In this document: piece by piece, positions 53,081 through 63,373 of the stretch
How positions within the stretch are numbered: position 1 is the first letter of the stretch
How the letters are laid out: each line of letters begins with the position of its first letter
NCBI RefSeq assembly: GCF_000350225.1
Contig: NW_005179169.1
Coordinates: 424,328-488,327 of the forward strand
Origin: Chondrus crispus
Taxonomy: Eukaryota > Rhodophyta > Florideophyceae > Gigartinales > Gigartinaceae
Direction of reading: 5' to 3'
Length of the DNA: 64,000 nt
The notes under the pieces: model-generated
Database searches by the model: none
What the model was told of the DNA's origin: nothing
What the model saw: the letters and a program-made list of their open reading frames with translations, nothing else
Made by a program: the position numbers and the translations under genes

Positions 53081-55415
53081 GTGATGAAAACACACCAGCA
53101 AGGACATGACGGCCGCATTGCTGAACTCGCGTCCTGTCCATGGCGGTGGGGGAATGGGTAAGACGATTTATTTTTTGCATATTTTTCGGGACAAACCTCC
53201 GTTACTGGGACGGGTGCGCGAGACGCACCACCTCGCGCCTTCATTGCTGGACTTCGTTGATGGAAATCGTTTGCACTTAGTGTCGCAAGCTGTGAAGCTA
53301 CGGCGCTCCGATATAGTGCACAGTTCCGTGAGCGCTTTCCTGTCGCACTGCGGCGAGTGTAGCGAAATTTAGTACCGCACGGCCATTGTTTAAGCTTGCG
53401 TGCGCACTACCTCACACCACGCCAAAACGAAAAGACTCGCATGTCGGAGTGAGGTGACGCCATTTGCCTGCTGTCATCAATGCCACAGAGAAAAAACGTC
53501 TGCGTCATCCTCTCACCGACATGTGCTGCCCTTCAGACCTTCCAGCCTCGAATTCGCTAGAAGCTTCTGCCGTAAAACTTTGTGACGCTGCAAAATTCCA
53601 CCCGATTCGCTCCTTCGCATTCCATCGCATGCCACCGTGCTCTACAAAGTTTGTAGTACAAACTGCTGGCAAGTTTGGCACCAACCTGAATCGCAGCTTG
53701 ATTCGCAGACTCGGCTTCCTACGCACACCACATCTAATGTCCACCCCCACCACCGTAGAAATACGCCTAGTCTGCCTCTCCATCAAGCATTCATCCACAT
53801 TCATTGTACTTCCCAACCCCCCACGTCCCGCCCGTGCCCCAGTCTTCTGCCTCTGGAATCCTGCCGACCGTTGTCATATCGCGCACTGCATGCATGTCGG
53901 ACGTAGTTCAAAAAAAGTCTCAGGAGTACCCTTCCAAACACGTGCACCCCCAATCCAGTACGCGCCACATGTTCCCGTGTTGCTGCCCTTGAACCTGTCG
54001 AGTAATTGCGTTTCGTATGTCCCCTGTTCTTCACACTGTTCGCCACTGCTCCAGCTGTAGCCTCGTTTATTTCTGTGGCACAAGTAAAAGAACGCTTCTG
54101 TTATTCTGTTATTAACGACTGCGCCATTAACTTTTTCCGTTAAGCAACAACACCTGGTACGCACATAGTCAATACCCTTCGTGCCTGTGCAATAAACGTT
54201 TATCGTCCACGTGTAGCGACGAAAAATAAACCCTTTCGTTCGCCAGCTAACTCTGTAGGGCCTACCCCTGAGAGGAAGTGACCTCTCATACGGTATGAGG
54301 CTACTTTTCAACTTATTTTTTCTCGACTTGTGCTAGCTCAACAAGAAGGAAGAAGATACTCTCGACACCACCGTAGTTGAGTTCTGCGTTGCGAAAGGAC
54401 GTAGTTTGGTGAGATCTGCGCGTCTTTTCCGGCCATTTTTAGAATGCCTTAAAAAAGAAGCCTCTTTGACCAACCTCAAAACGCTATGTGTTGATATCTT
54501 CGAAACCAAAACGCCTGTTTAAAATGTCAACCGGCTATTGAAACTTCAATGGATTCCTAGTCTTTCTGTGTATTGACAACTGCTATCCCAATGTTTTGCA
54601 AGATGTTATTGCCGAGGGCTTGTATGTTATAGAAATGGAGTCCACACTGACTTTAAAAAGTTTCGATTTAATGTAGACATTTTTGCCAAAAAAAAGCTGG
54701 CCTCATATGAGGCAAATCGCTTGTCGTGTTAACAATACAGGGGCATGTTCCGTTTCGATGGAAATGTAAGTCGTTTCTAGGCAACACATCGTACGTTTAC
54801 TCCTGTGGTAAGGGATAGTCCCTATTAGATGCGAACACTTGCGAGTGCTCCGAAACGTCGCAACAAGTACTAGATACTTGTACGGTAGTGCTACCACTGA
54901 CTTCTTTGGTGCTGTTGTCGTGCCTTCACTGTAGATGCAGCCAAGTGTGTATGGGCGCATCAGTTGCACATGTAATCACAGAAGGGACATCTATTGGCGA
55001 TACCGGACAACCCATCTTAGATATCATGACACACCTGCGACATGCCTAAACAGGCTATCGAACTCCCGTTCGAAGTTTCGAAGGCACACGGCAACACATC
55101 TCTTTTGCTATTACTCTCGACTGGGCATGAAGTTCGTGCCATACTATTCATAGTGTGAACATCGTAGTGTGACCACAATGGATTTCAGAGCGCTTCGGGA
55201 GAAGCACGATTTGCAGTTGCACAGCACAGTATGATTCCGCCGCTGCACCGATAGGGCGAATATTTGCGTGACTTTCTGAAATTCGGCCAATTTTCTCCTC
55301 CGCCTCATGCATCACAATTCGCCCGCGATCACCACCGGCCTCAGCTCCCATCCCCGCTACCATTGAGCATCCGGATCTTCCTCCGTTGAGTGTTGACCAT
55401 CATCTCTGCTGAGAA
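53081..55415. promoter_or_regulatory. Long divergent intergenic region, ALIX to ACP
   Basis: 2.3 kb without a convincing gene. A plus-strand frame at 53464-54060 (198 codons) lacks any motif and has a biased composition. The promoters of both flanking genes should lie here. Confidence 0.45.
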
Positions 55416-55924
55416 ATGGCGTTCAGAGCTCTCGGATCAGCCCTTGCGCGGCACGTGTCGCGGACGAACGCAGCCTCCACGGCATGGCGACCATCCGTCG
55501 TTGCGGCGTCGCACAAGGCGTCGGCCAACCAGGCAATGTGGAGATCGTTCGCCGCGGAGCCCGGGTACCTCGACAAGGAAGACGTGACGGGGCGCGTACT
55601 CGAGGTCGTCCGCAAGTTCGAAAAGGTAAGCGTCTAGCATTGGTCTTTGCGTGGGGTCTCGCGATCCGAGCGTTGGTTGCGTCACCGGGACTGACGGATT
55701 GTGTCGTTGCGCTACGTTGTGAATGCGGACAGGTGCAACCTGAGAAAGTGAGCGCGGCATCGCACTTCGTTAACGATCTCGGGCTGGACAGCCTGGACAC
55801 GGTCGAGCTGGTTATGGCGTTCGAGGACGAGTTTGCGATCGAGATTCCAGACGCGGACGCAGAGAAGATTCTGTCTTGCGGAGATGCCGTCGAGTACTTG
55901 GCTAGCAATACGCACGCCAAGTAG
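55416..55924 (+). CDS. Mitochondrial acyl carrier protein (one intron)
   Basis: Exon 1 is 55416-55625, the intron 55626-55732 (GTAAGC...ACAG, 107 bases) and exon 2 55733-55924, giving 133 residues. Residues 1-47 look like a mitochondrial presequence (Arg/Ala/Ser-rich, no acids: [18 protein letters not shown]). The mature part has [16 protein letters not shown] joined to [20 protein letters not shown], where the serine after LD takes the 4'-phosphopantetheine arm, then [17 protein letters not shown]. Mitochondrial ACP carries growing acyl chains for lipoate synthesis and binds LYR proteins in complex I and Fe-S assembly. The splice is supported by exact fit to the family. It is convergent with V-ATPase E. 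Confidence 0.93.
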
Positions 55925-56264
55925 AAGAATCGATCTGTAGGTGCCAGTGTTCGTGGCCGGTCGTGGCTGGTAAGGGGATTGTGGTTGGTGTGGCGTAGGG
56001 AAGGGAAATGCTTGCACTGTGTTTAGAAACACACAGAGCCATGTGCCTGGCGAATAGGTATCATGGATTGTAAATGAGGTTTTGTCCTTCCGATCGGCGT
56101 TTGTACGTTGAAAGCGCGTGTGGATAAGGAAAGTACGGAATTGAGTCGAAACAAGTTTAGTTGAACCGCATATATTTAGGTGAGACTAAAACGGTTATAA
56201 TGCGACAAAAAGAAAGTTAACAGCGGGCTCATGTGACGGGCGTCTGACGGGACGGAAAGGGGAA
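55925..56264. other. Intergenic region between convergent genes
   Basis: 340 bases with the 3' ends of the ACP and V-ATPase E transcripts. No gene seen. Confidence 0.6.
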
Positions 56265-56921
56265 TCACGGGTTTCCAAACATCATGCCGCGGATCTTGGG
56301 GAGATTCTGCTGGTAAGCAATCTCTAGTCTACTCTCAAAAGTGTTCTCGACGACGATAGTTCCCCCCCGGCTCAGCAGCACCACGCCGCCAGTGCAGCTG
56401 TCTGCCAAAAATGTGTTGCGGTCCAGGTTGACGGTGACCGGGGAGCCGCTAGTGGCGACGTACTCCTCCGTGACGGAGGGGAGAAGGGCGTCCACGAGCT
56501 CGATATCTGCGGCGCGGCAGCGGACGACGACGTCGGCATCGGCGAGGACGACGAGCCCCTGCATGACGAGGGCGTTGATGATGCTCTTGTACATGGCGGG
56601 GTCTGCGGCGGGGATGGCGGAGAGCTTCTTGGAGGCGCCGTCCATGGTCTCCTGCAGGATGTTGTCGCGGGCCTTGAGGACCTCGAGGCGCGCGGCGTTC
56701 TGCTCCGTCGACTTGGCGATCTTGCGGTTGATGTCGATTTGCTTGACCTTCTTCTCGTACTCGGCGCGGATCTTCTCGCGCGCGGACTCGACGGCGGACA
56801 GCTTGCGGATGTTGAAGTCCTCCTCGGCCTTGACGCGGATTTCGTTGGATTTGTCGTCCGCCTCCTGCTTGATGAAGGAGACCATCTGCTGGATCTGCTG
56901 CTTGACTTGCGAGTCGTTCAT
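56265..56921 (-). CDS. VMA4: V-type H+-ATPase subunit E
   Basis: A complete, single-exon 218-residue protein of normal length. It begins MNDSQVKQQIQQMVSFIKQE, followed by the long charged helix (KAEEDFNIRKLSAVESAREK) that forms the peripheral stalk with subunit G, and then the globular C-terminal part with DLDRN-like VNLDRNTFLA, GGVVLLSRGG and NTFESRLEIAYQQNLP, which is the conserved end of the family. Subunit E holds the catalytic V1 head in place against the membrane ring, so that ATP hydrolysis drives proton pumping into vacuoles and other compartments. It shares a 663-base upstream region with the divergent ATAD2-like gene. Confidence 0.96.
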   Translation of the reverse strand: MNDSQVKQQIQQMVSFIKQEADDKSNEIRVKAEEDFNIRKLSAVESAREKIRAEYEKKVKQIDINRKIAKSTEQNAARLEVLKARDNILQETMDGASKKLSAIPAADPAMYKSIINALVMQGLVVLADADVVVRCRAADIELVDALLPSVTEEYVATSGSPVTVNLDRNTFLADSCTGGVVLLSRGGTIVVENTFESRLEIAYQQNLPKIRGMMFGNP

Positions 56922-57584
56922 AGTGCGGGTTGTTGTGGGGGGGGGGGGGGGGGGGGAGCGGTGCGGAGGAGGGGAAAAAGCGATGCGTAGAGGAGGAGCA
57001 GGAGGAGCAGGAGGTGAGGGGGGTGCGGCGGGCGTGGGGTGCGAGATGGATGATGGGGGCTTAGGACGAGCGCTGCGTTTGCGTAATGGGAGTCATCCGT
57101 TGCCCAAAGATTGCACGCACTCCAACGACTTTCCTACCTCTCCTCACTGTAATACTGTACGGCCCAATTCGACAACTTTACACCTGTCCTCAGACTGTAA
57201 GGACCATCAGGCTGTAAGGACCGACCGCGCTCCAGCTGCCATCGGCAATTACAGCGGAGCCGCTGCGGGGCCGTGGCACTGCAGCGGGTGCACTTCATCT
57301 GTAAGCTCAGGATTGGCGCCAACGCCGTGCACAGTGTGTTCCCCCCCCCCCTCTCAAATCCCCCAAAACCAAGGTCGAAGCCCCTTCCCCTCCCCCCCTC
57401 ACCTACGGACCAAATCCTCAAATCGAGCCCACCGACAAGACTGTCATCTCCATGCTTCCCCCCCCGAAGCACCCTCCTCCCCCACCACACCGACCGCCAA
57501 CCGACAACACCGTAATCTCTCCCCCCCCCCTCCGCCCCGCTCCGTCCTTCTCGCTTTCTTAATTCACCCCCGCCGCAAAACACC
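56922..57584. promoter_or_regulatory. Bidirectional promoter region, V-ATPase E / ATAD2-like
   Basis: The left part (56937-57050) is G/A-rich, so it is a pyrimidine tract in the direction of V-ATPase E, including a run of about 20 G. The right part (57340-57584) is C/T-rich in the direction of the ATAD2-like gene. A TACTGTA motif at 57153-57159 sits between the two. The strand composition thus flips at the centre, as expected for two divergent transcripts. Confidence 0.55.
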
Positions 57585-60500
57585 ATGGGCGCCGACAAGC
57601 GGCCCGTCCGCTCGTCCAAGGTCCGCGCCATGGCACGCGTTAGCATGCAACAACAGTCAGACGAGGAGGAGCTCGAGCACCAGCTTGAACTCGGCAATCG
57701 CGAGCCAAGTCGTCGCCGCTCCTCACGCTCGCATGCAAGGGTCGTTACTATAGATAGCGATATCGATGCCCACTCGCCGCACCGCCTCCACCACCACGAT
57801 GACGATGACGATGATCCGGATGACGATCACCATGACCCCAAGTCATTTGTTCAATATACCGCCCCTCGCCCCGCTCATCACTCAAATAGTGACGAAAGCC
57901 ACCAAGATGATGACGACGACGATGACGATGACGATGCACTGGACATGGGTGCGGAATATCTCGGCGCATCCTCCACCTCTGTGGCTGTCGTCACCAAATC
58001 TGGCCGCCAGGTCAAGCCGCGTCAGCTAGAGACTCCGATGTCCCCAATCCGCGCCCGTCGCAATCCTGCGCCTGCAAACCCTACCCGTCTCGGCCGTCTG
58101 ACCCGTCGTCGCTCCAAGGCTGCACCAGATTTCCCGTACAGTCCGGGGGTCAGTTCAGTCCGCGTGCGAACCCGTATCCGACAAGCACGGCCTTCCTATT
58201 CTCTCAATGAGGACGAGGATGATGACTTTGACGACGAGGATGTCTTCATGGACGGCAGCAGCAGCGTCCCCCCTCGTATCCAGGACAAAACCACGCGCGT
58301 TTTGAGAACCCGCAGCAAGGATGAAACATCTAATGGGCATCGCCGAAGCACCAGAAACAAGACATCCTCACAATTAGAGAGCCCCCAATTAAGTGTTGAC
58401 GCAAAAGACACCTCATTGGGCAATGGAATCGCAAAGGCCACCAGGGCTTCCACGCGCCAGGCCACCTATGGCACCACGCGCAAGGAAGCAGGCCGGGAGG
58501 AAGACGGCGATGGCGATTTCCCGAGCCCAGGCACCGGTGAGGAATCGGAGGACCAGGATATGCCTGATACGGGGATACCCGACAATGCACTTGCGGATGA
58601 TAGCGATTTTGTCGAGGTTCCTAGGCGTCCAAGACGAGCTTCGTCCAGGCGGAATCGGAAGACACAGCCCCGACGATCTGTGCGCTCAAAGCGGCAACGA
58701 ACCAAGGAACGACCTCCGCGCCAGGAGAATCCCATCGCTCGCGAAGTAAGAAAAAGTTACCGCCCACGCAATGATTCTTTGAGAGCCTCGGACTACTATG
58801 CTGAAGCAGAAAGTAGCAGCGAGGAGAGTTCTTCTGGCGGTGAGTTTATGTTGTCACGATCACGACCAAAACGTGCTGCGGCGAGTCGAGCAGGGGATGC
58901 GATCGCGAAAAAGATGGATAATCTTAAATCCCCAATGCTCGCGGAGGGATCAATGGCGAAGCGCCCGCGCGGAAGGTATGAACGTCGAAAAAGTCGCTTC
59001 CGCCCTGCTGGCAAAGATCCGTTTCCTTCCGATGACGATGCACTTGGTCCTGCAGGTGTGGCTGGCATCGAGCCCATTCAGGTAGACCTTGATTTGTCAT
59101 GGAATGACGTCGGAGGACTTGACCATCACGTACGCGGTCTGAAGGAAATGGTGGCTCTGCCCCTCTTGTACCCTGAGATTTTTGAAAAGTTTAACATGGA
59201 ACCTCCAAAAGGCGTACTGTTCTACGGACCTCCTGGAACAGGAAAAACCCTATGTGCAAGGGCTCTAGCGGCGAGCTGTGGGCCTGAACCAGAGTCCAGT
59301 ATTCCGAAAAACGACGACCCTACATCCTCAAAACAAGAAGATGCTTCGAGAGATGCCAATATGGTACAGTCGCTCCCCGCTAATACGACAAAGGTAGCTT
59401 CGCCAAAAGTGCCAAACGCGAACGGCGATTTGGGCGAAACCAAGCGCGGCGACCCGAGTCCCGATGTTGTCATGAGTGAGGCACAAGTTGATGGCAGCCA
59501 AGTTGTGGTGCCCAATGGGCCGCTTGCCGGTGCTAACGAATCCACGACGCAGGCTGCGGAAAATTTAGTGCCAGATTGCGGTGCTGGTATTGCTGCAGAA
59601 CACAAGGCGGTTGTTGTGGAAAGGGGATCCGAATTGCAGGGTAAGATTGCCCAGCGGGTTCCTATTGGCGATGGTGCAGAGGCGGAAAAGGGTGAGCCAA
59701 ACATAAGCCCGACAAATGCTGAAAACAGTAAGACACGGCCAAAGAAGAAGCCGCGTGTCGCCTTCTTCATGCGAAACGGTGCTGATTGCTTAAGCAAATG
59801 GGTAGGTGAAGCAGAAAGGCAGCTAAGAATGACATTTGAAGCAGCGAAAAAGCACCAGCCCTCGATTATTTTTTTCGACGAAATCGATGGCCTTGCCCCG
59901 GTTCGCTCTAGTCGGCAGGATCAGATTCATTCATCGATCGTGTCCACTTTGCTCGGCCTCATGGATGGTCTTGACGCGCGAGGAAAAGTTGTCGTCATAG
60001 GGGCAACAAATCGAGTCGATGCAATTGATCCTGCCCTTCGACGCCCCGGTAGATTCGACCGAGAATTGATATTCACTTTGCCGAACGCCCGTGCAAGGAG
60101 AAAAATTCTCGGTATCCACACCTTGAAATGGGTACCCCCTCCGAGCTCCGAAGTTCTTGATACAGTCGCCAGCATGACAGTAGGCTACTGTGGCGCCGAT
60201 TTGAAGGCCCTATGTACAGAAGCTGCCATTCGCGCACTGCGCAGACGATACCCTCAGATCTACTCGTCCAAAGAAAAACTTCTGATAAACACCGACGAAG
60301 TCAATGTCAAGACGCGGGACTTCATGGCGGCGATGAAGGAAATTGTTCCTGCAAGTCACCGTAGCGCCAGGACGAATGCGAGGCCCATTGCATCACGCCT
60401 TGGGGAAATCCTCAACACACCATTAGAGTCCTGCATTGCTATCCTTAAGTGCGTGTTTCCCCAGGGTCTGGAATACTCCGAGTCCGCTCCGAATCTAGAA

Positions 60501-62186
60501 GCTGGTCGGTCAGGGGAGACGGATAAGCCTGACAATGCTTCGCCGAAAAACCTCGATGCTGACTCTATGAGCTCCTCTTCTGATGACGAGTATGATGACG
60601 CAGAAATCGGCAAGGCACAAGATGGCATTGCCAACGCAGGGAAAATGCGTCCTGTTGGAGGCAACGGGAAACATATGAACCTTCAGGTTCTCCGCCCTCG
60701 GCTTCTCATTTGCGGTATGAAGGGATTGGGACAGACGCAGATTGGTCCTGCTATTCTGTATCGCTTTGAGGGTTGCCCGGTCCATGCCATTGATTATCCA
60801 TCACTGCACTCAGATGCGGGTGCTAGATGTGCTGAGGAGGCGCTAGTAACGGCCTTTCGTGAAGCGATGCGGTCTGTGCCTTCGATTTTGTACCTTCCAC
60901 ATCTTGACCTGTGGTGGGAATCAGCATCTCCATCATTGAGAACGACGCTTGTCATAGCCTTAAGGGATCTACCATCTGACCTTCCCTTATTGGTACTGGC
61001 CACCGCCGATGCCCCCTTGAACGAGCTGGCGCCAGAGGTGACAGAACTGTTTGTCGAAACTGTGGAGTTGAGCGCACCTTCAGAGGCTTCCCGAAAACGT
61101 ATGTTTTCGCCGCTTTTGGATGAGGCTCAGGCGATACCACGGTTCTCTCGCGCAACAGCAAAACGTCTCCGAAAGAAGCGAAGGACCGAAGTGCTTCCGA
61201 TTGCACCTCCGCAAAGGCCGAAAATTCCAACAGAAGTAGAAGTTAATCGGAAGAGGCTTGAAGAAGACAAGTACATTAGAATAATGCGAATGGAAATGCG
61301 AAATTTTCTTGATACCCTAATACGTGACAATCGGTTCAAGGCATTTTGGTATCCGGTTGACCCGGATTCTGCCCCGGATTATTACGACATTATCAAGGTA
61401 CCGATGGATATTGCGAAAATTGCAAGTCAAAATGATCTGGGAAGGTATCCAACGGTGCTTGCTATGGTCAATGACTTTGATATCTTGGTGCGGAATGCGA
61501 TTCAGTATAATCCGCCCAATACAGAGATGGGAGCTGCGATTCTTCGGAGAGCTCATGGCCTGATTGACATCGTGCACGCATGGGTGGATAACTTGCCGCC
61601 AGCTCTAGTGGAAACATGCAACAAAATTATTGCAGAAAGAGTCTCCAGGAAACAGAGGGAAATCACGGCGGCTCAAGCTGCGTTAACTGCTGAGACGGCG
61701 GCAGAGACGGCAGCTGAAAAGAAGTCATCTGATGATGCATCGCACGCGCCGAAGGAGATAGACGCTGATGACAAGGCAGAGCCGGATACTGGCAAGCTAG
61801 AGCCAAAAGAATTGAACATTGAGGTCAAACAATGCATTTCAGATTCGCAGATGAACGGCAACGTCATTGCTGATGTAATAGAATCCGAGGGAGCAAAGAC
61901 TTCAGAAGGGTCGCAAAAAACTCGAGCGGAAGACGAAGAAGGTGAAGTGGCAGTGGACGAGGTAGTAGTTGCGAGTCGTTCGGAGGTTATGGCGCTCGGC
62001 AAACTTCTCCTGGATGTCTCGTCCGGAGTGACTGTAGACGGTTTGGAGAGCTTATTCGTGAGATGCTCCAAGGTGTTACGTGAAAACAGACGGAATATGA
62101 ACCGTGATGAAGTTGTGAAGCATTTGATGCGGACGGCGACAGAGGCACGCGATGACCCTGCAGTTGTGGGTACGTTGGTTGAGTGA
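57585..62186 (+). CDS. YTA7: ATAD2/Yta7-type AAA ATPase with bromodomain
   Basis: A single-exon gene of 1533 residues. Residues 1-490 are acidic and basic low-complexity (two long Asp runs near 65-120, many Arg/Ser segments). AAA domain 1 starts near 510: Walker A GPPGTGKT (548-555), then an insert of about 157 residues (566-722), then FFMRNGADCLSKWVGEAERQ, Walker B IIFFDEID (about 761), SRQDQIHSS, GATNR and RRPGRFDRE. AAA domain 2 (about 1030-1190) has a degenerate GMKGLGQTQ and no usable Walker B, as in the family. A bromodomain lies at about 1230-1335 (FKAFWYPVD, YYDIIKVPMD, NAIQYNPPN). These proteins bind acetylated histones and evict or load H3-H4 at chromatin. The insert is not found in the animal or yeast proteins I know. 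Divergent from V-ATPase E. Confidence 0.95.
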   Translation: MGADKRPVRSSKVRAMARVSMQQQSDEEELEHQLELGNREPSRRRSSRSHARVVTIDSDIDAHSPHRLHHHDDDDDDPDDDHHDPKSFVQYTAPRPAHHSNSDESHQDDDDDDDDDDALDMGAEYLGASSTSVAVVTKSGRQVKPRQLETPMSPIRARRNPAPANPTRLGRLTRRRSKAAPDFPYSPGVSSVRVRTRIRQARPSYSLNEDEDDDFDDEDVFMDGSSSVPPRIQDKTTRVLRTRSKDETSNGHRRSTRNKTSSQLESPQLSVDAKDTSLGNGIAKATRASTRQATYGTTRKEAGREEDGDGDFPSPGTGEESEDQDMPDTGIPDNALADDSDFVEVPRRPRRASSRRNRKTQPRRSVRSKRQRTKERPPRQENPIAREVRKSYRPRNDSLRASDYYAEAESSSEESSSGGEFMLSRSRPKRAAASRAGDAIAKKMDNLKSPMLAEGSMAKRPRGRYERRKSRFRPAGKDPFPSDDDALGPAGVAGIEPIQVDLDLSWNDVGGLDHHVRGLKEMVALPLLYPEIFEKFNMEPPKGVLFYGPPGTGKTLCARALAASCGPEPESSIPKNDDPTSSKQEDASRDANMVQSLPANTTKVASPKVPNANGDLGETKRGDPSPDVVMSEAQVDGSQVVVPNGPLAGANESTTQAAENLVPDCGAGIAAEHKAVVVERGSELQGKIAQRVPIGDGAEAEKGEPNISPTNAENSKTRPKKKPRVAFFMRNGADCLSKWVGEAERQLRMTFEAAKKHQPSIIFFDEIDGLAPVRSSRQDQIHSSIVSTLLGLMDGLDARGKVVVIGATNRVDAIDPALRRPGRFDRELIFTLPNARARRKILGIHTLKWVPPPSSEVLDTVASMTVGYCGADLKALCTEAAIRALRRRYPQIYSSKEKLLINTDEVNVKTRDFMAAMKEIVPASHRSARTNARPIASRLGEILNTPLESCIAILKCVFPQGLEYSESAPNLEAGRSGETDKPDNASPKNLDADSMSSSSDDEYDDAEIGKAQDGIANAGKMRPVGGNGKHMNLQVLRPRLLICGMKGLGQTQIGPAILYRFEGCPVHAIDYPSLHSDAGARCAEEALVTAFREAMRSVPSILYLPHLDLWWESASPSLRTTLVIALRDLPSDLPLLVLATADAPLNELAPEVTELFVETVELSAPSEASRKRMFSPLLDEAQAIPRFSRATAKRLRKKRRTEVLPIAPPQRPKIPTEVEVNRKRLEEDKYIRIMRMEMRNFLDTLIRDNRFKAFWYPVDPDSAPDYYDIIKVPMDIAKIASQNDLGRYPTVLAMVNDFDILVRNAIQYNPPNTEMGAAILRRAHGLIDIVHAWVDNLPPALVETCNKIIAERVSRKQREITAAQAALTAETAAETAAEKKSSDDASHAPKEIDADDKAEPDTGKLEPKELNIEVKQCISDSQMNGNVIADVIESEGAKTSEGSQKTRAEDEEGEVAVDEVVVASRSEVMALGKLLLDVSSGVTVDGLESLFVRCSKVLRENRRNMNRDEVVKHLMRTATEARDDPAVVGTLVE

Positions 62187-62616
62187 GGACGTGGTGGTGG
62201 CCACGGACGAGGAATTATATGTGGTTGAGGAAAGAAGGGTTTGGTGAGCTTTTTATTTCAAAAATTGTATAATCAGTTGGAAGGTGCGGTCGTGGCAGTT
62301 AGCAATGTATGTAGGGATAGCGGCAGTTGAGAGGAGGTAAGGCGTGAGAAGGTGACGGGTTTTGACGCGGTGGTTTACAGACCGCATGCCCCCGTGAGAG
62401 AAAATGGCACAGCAATGACAGTGACCACTGCATGGACGCAGTAATCAACCGCGACTCCATCATTGGAGTTTGCAACAACATCAACAGATCGCAAAGCATT
62501 GTACATAAAAAGCTTCGCAACAAAAACGTTTTGACGTTGAAGGCTGACAATCAAGCCTCAATGCATCCATGAGGCACATATTGCTCCAGTATCATCTTCT
62601 CCCCACATCGTCATTC
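62187..62616. other. Intergenic region between convergent genes
   Basis: 3' ends of the ATAD2-like and ApaG-like genes. No gene seen. Confidence 0.6.
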
Positions 62617-63373
62617 CTACTCCCCTTGGTGTTTCGGCAGGGGCCCTCCCCTCCCCTCTCCTCTCTCGTTCCTCTCCTCCCCCACCGGAGCGCGATAGCT
62701 AAACGGCTTCACTGGGACCTGCAACATCCTCCGTTCCCCCCTGCCAATGAAAACATAATGGCCGCTCTGCGTCCCCACCGGCGTGCTCAGCGGCACGCCG
62801 CTCGAGTACTCATAGCTCTCGCTCGGCGCCAGCACAGGAAAAGCCCCGACCACGCCTGGCCCCTCCACACTCGTAACCCTCCCATCCAAGTCGCGAATCG
62901 TCCACGCCCTACTAAGCAGCTGCACGGTCTCCGGCGAGTCGTTCTCAATTCTGACCTGGTACCTAAAGAAAAACCGCTCGCGGTCCGACCCGTGATACGA
63001 GCTCTCCACGGCGACGTGAATGCCGAAGCGCTCGGCGTCGCTGGCCGTGTCGTACACGAGGTGGCGCAGCGCGGCCACGCGCGCGTTGAGGTGCTTGAGC
63101 GCGGCGAAGCCCGCGGCGGTCTCGACGGCGGCCAGCTCGGGGGCGAGGGCGGCGTCGGCAAGGCGGCGCGCCACNNNNNNNTACTCCCGGCGCCCGCACG
63201 TCCAGCAGCCCGCGCAGCTCGCGCGGCAGCGGCGCCGCCGCCGCCGCCTTCAGCAGGCGCAGCTCGCGCGGCCGCAGCGACGCGCACCGCGACAGCTCGT
63301 GCTGCAGCTGCGAGGCAGAGTGCAGCACCGCGCGGTACAGCGCGCGCGAGGCGCGCGGGGGCAGCACGCTCAT
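62617..63373 (-). CDS. ApaG-domain protein with LYR-like N-terminus
   Basis: Residues after about 110 form a complete ApaG (DUF525) domain: GIHVAVESSYHG, FFFRYQVRIEN, VQLLSRAWTI, VEGPGVVGAFPVL, YEYSSGVPLSTPVGTQ and the final VPVKPFSY. ApaG is an Ig-like fold; in bacteria it is linked to Co2+/Mg2+ traits, and in eukaryotes it occurs in FBXO3 and POLDIP2, where it binds partner proteins. The N-terminal 64 codons start MSVLPPRASRALYRAVLHS and include an LYR motif, as found in mitochondrial LYR adaptors. Seven Ns (63175-63181) interrupt the gene; 64 whole codons precede them and the ApaG frame follows in phase only if the true gap is a multiple of three, so the gap size is probably wrong. Upstream (minus strand) is pyrimidine-rich. 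Confidence 0.85.
63175..63181. other. Assembly gap, 7 N, inside the ApaG gene
   Basis: Seven undetermined bases in a very GC-rich coding stretch; they break the reading frame of the predicted protein. Confidence 0.98.

Noticed and set aside
52906-53244. 113-codon N-terminal extension of ALIX
   Set aside because: It is a translated polypyrimidine tract (Pro/Ser runs), while the ATG at 52905 starts exactly where Bro1 homology begins.
53464-54060. 198-codon plus-strand frame between ALIX and ACP
   Set aside because: No recognisable domain, biased composition and no supporting features. Kept only as intergenic.
56341-57753. 470-codon plus-strand frame over V-ATPase E and the promoter
   Set aside because: Its first half is antisense to V-ATPase E and the rest is low-complexity upstream DNA.
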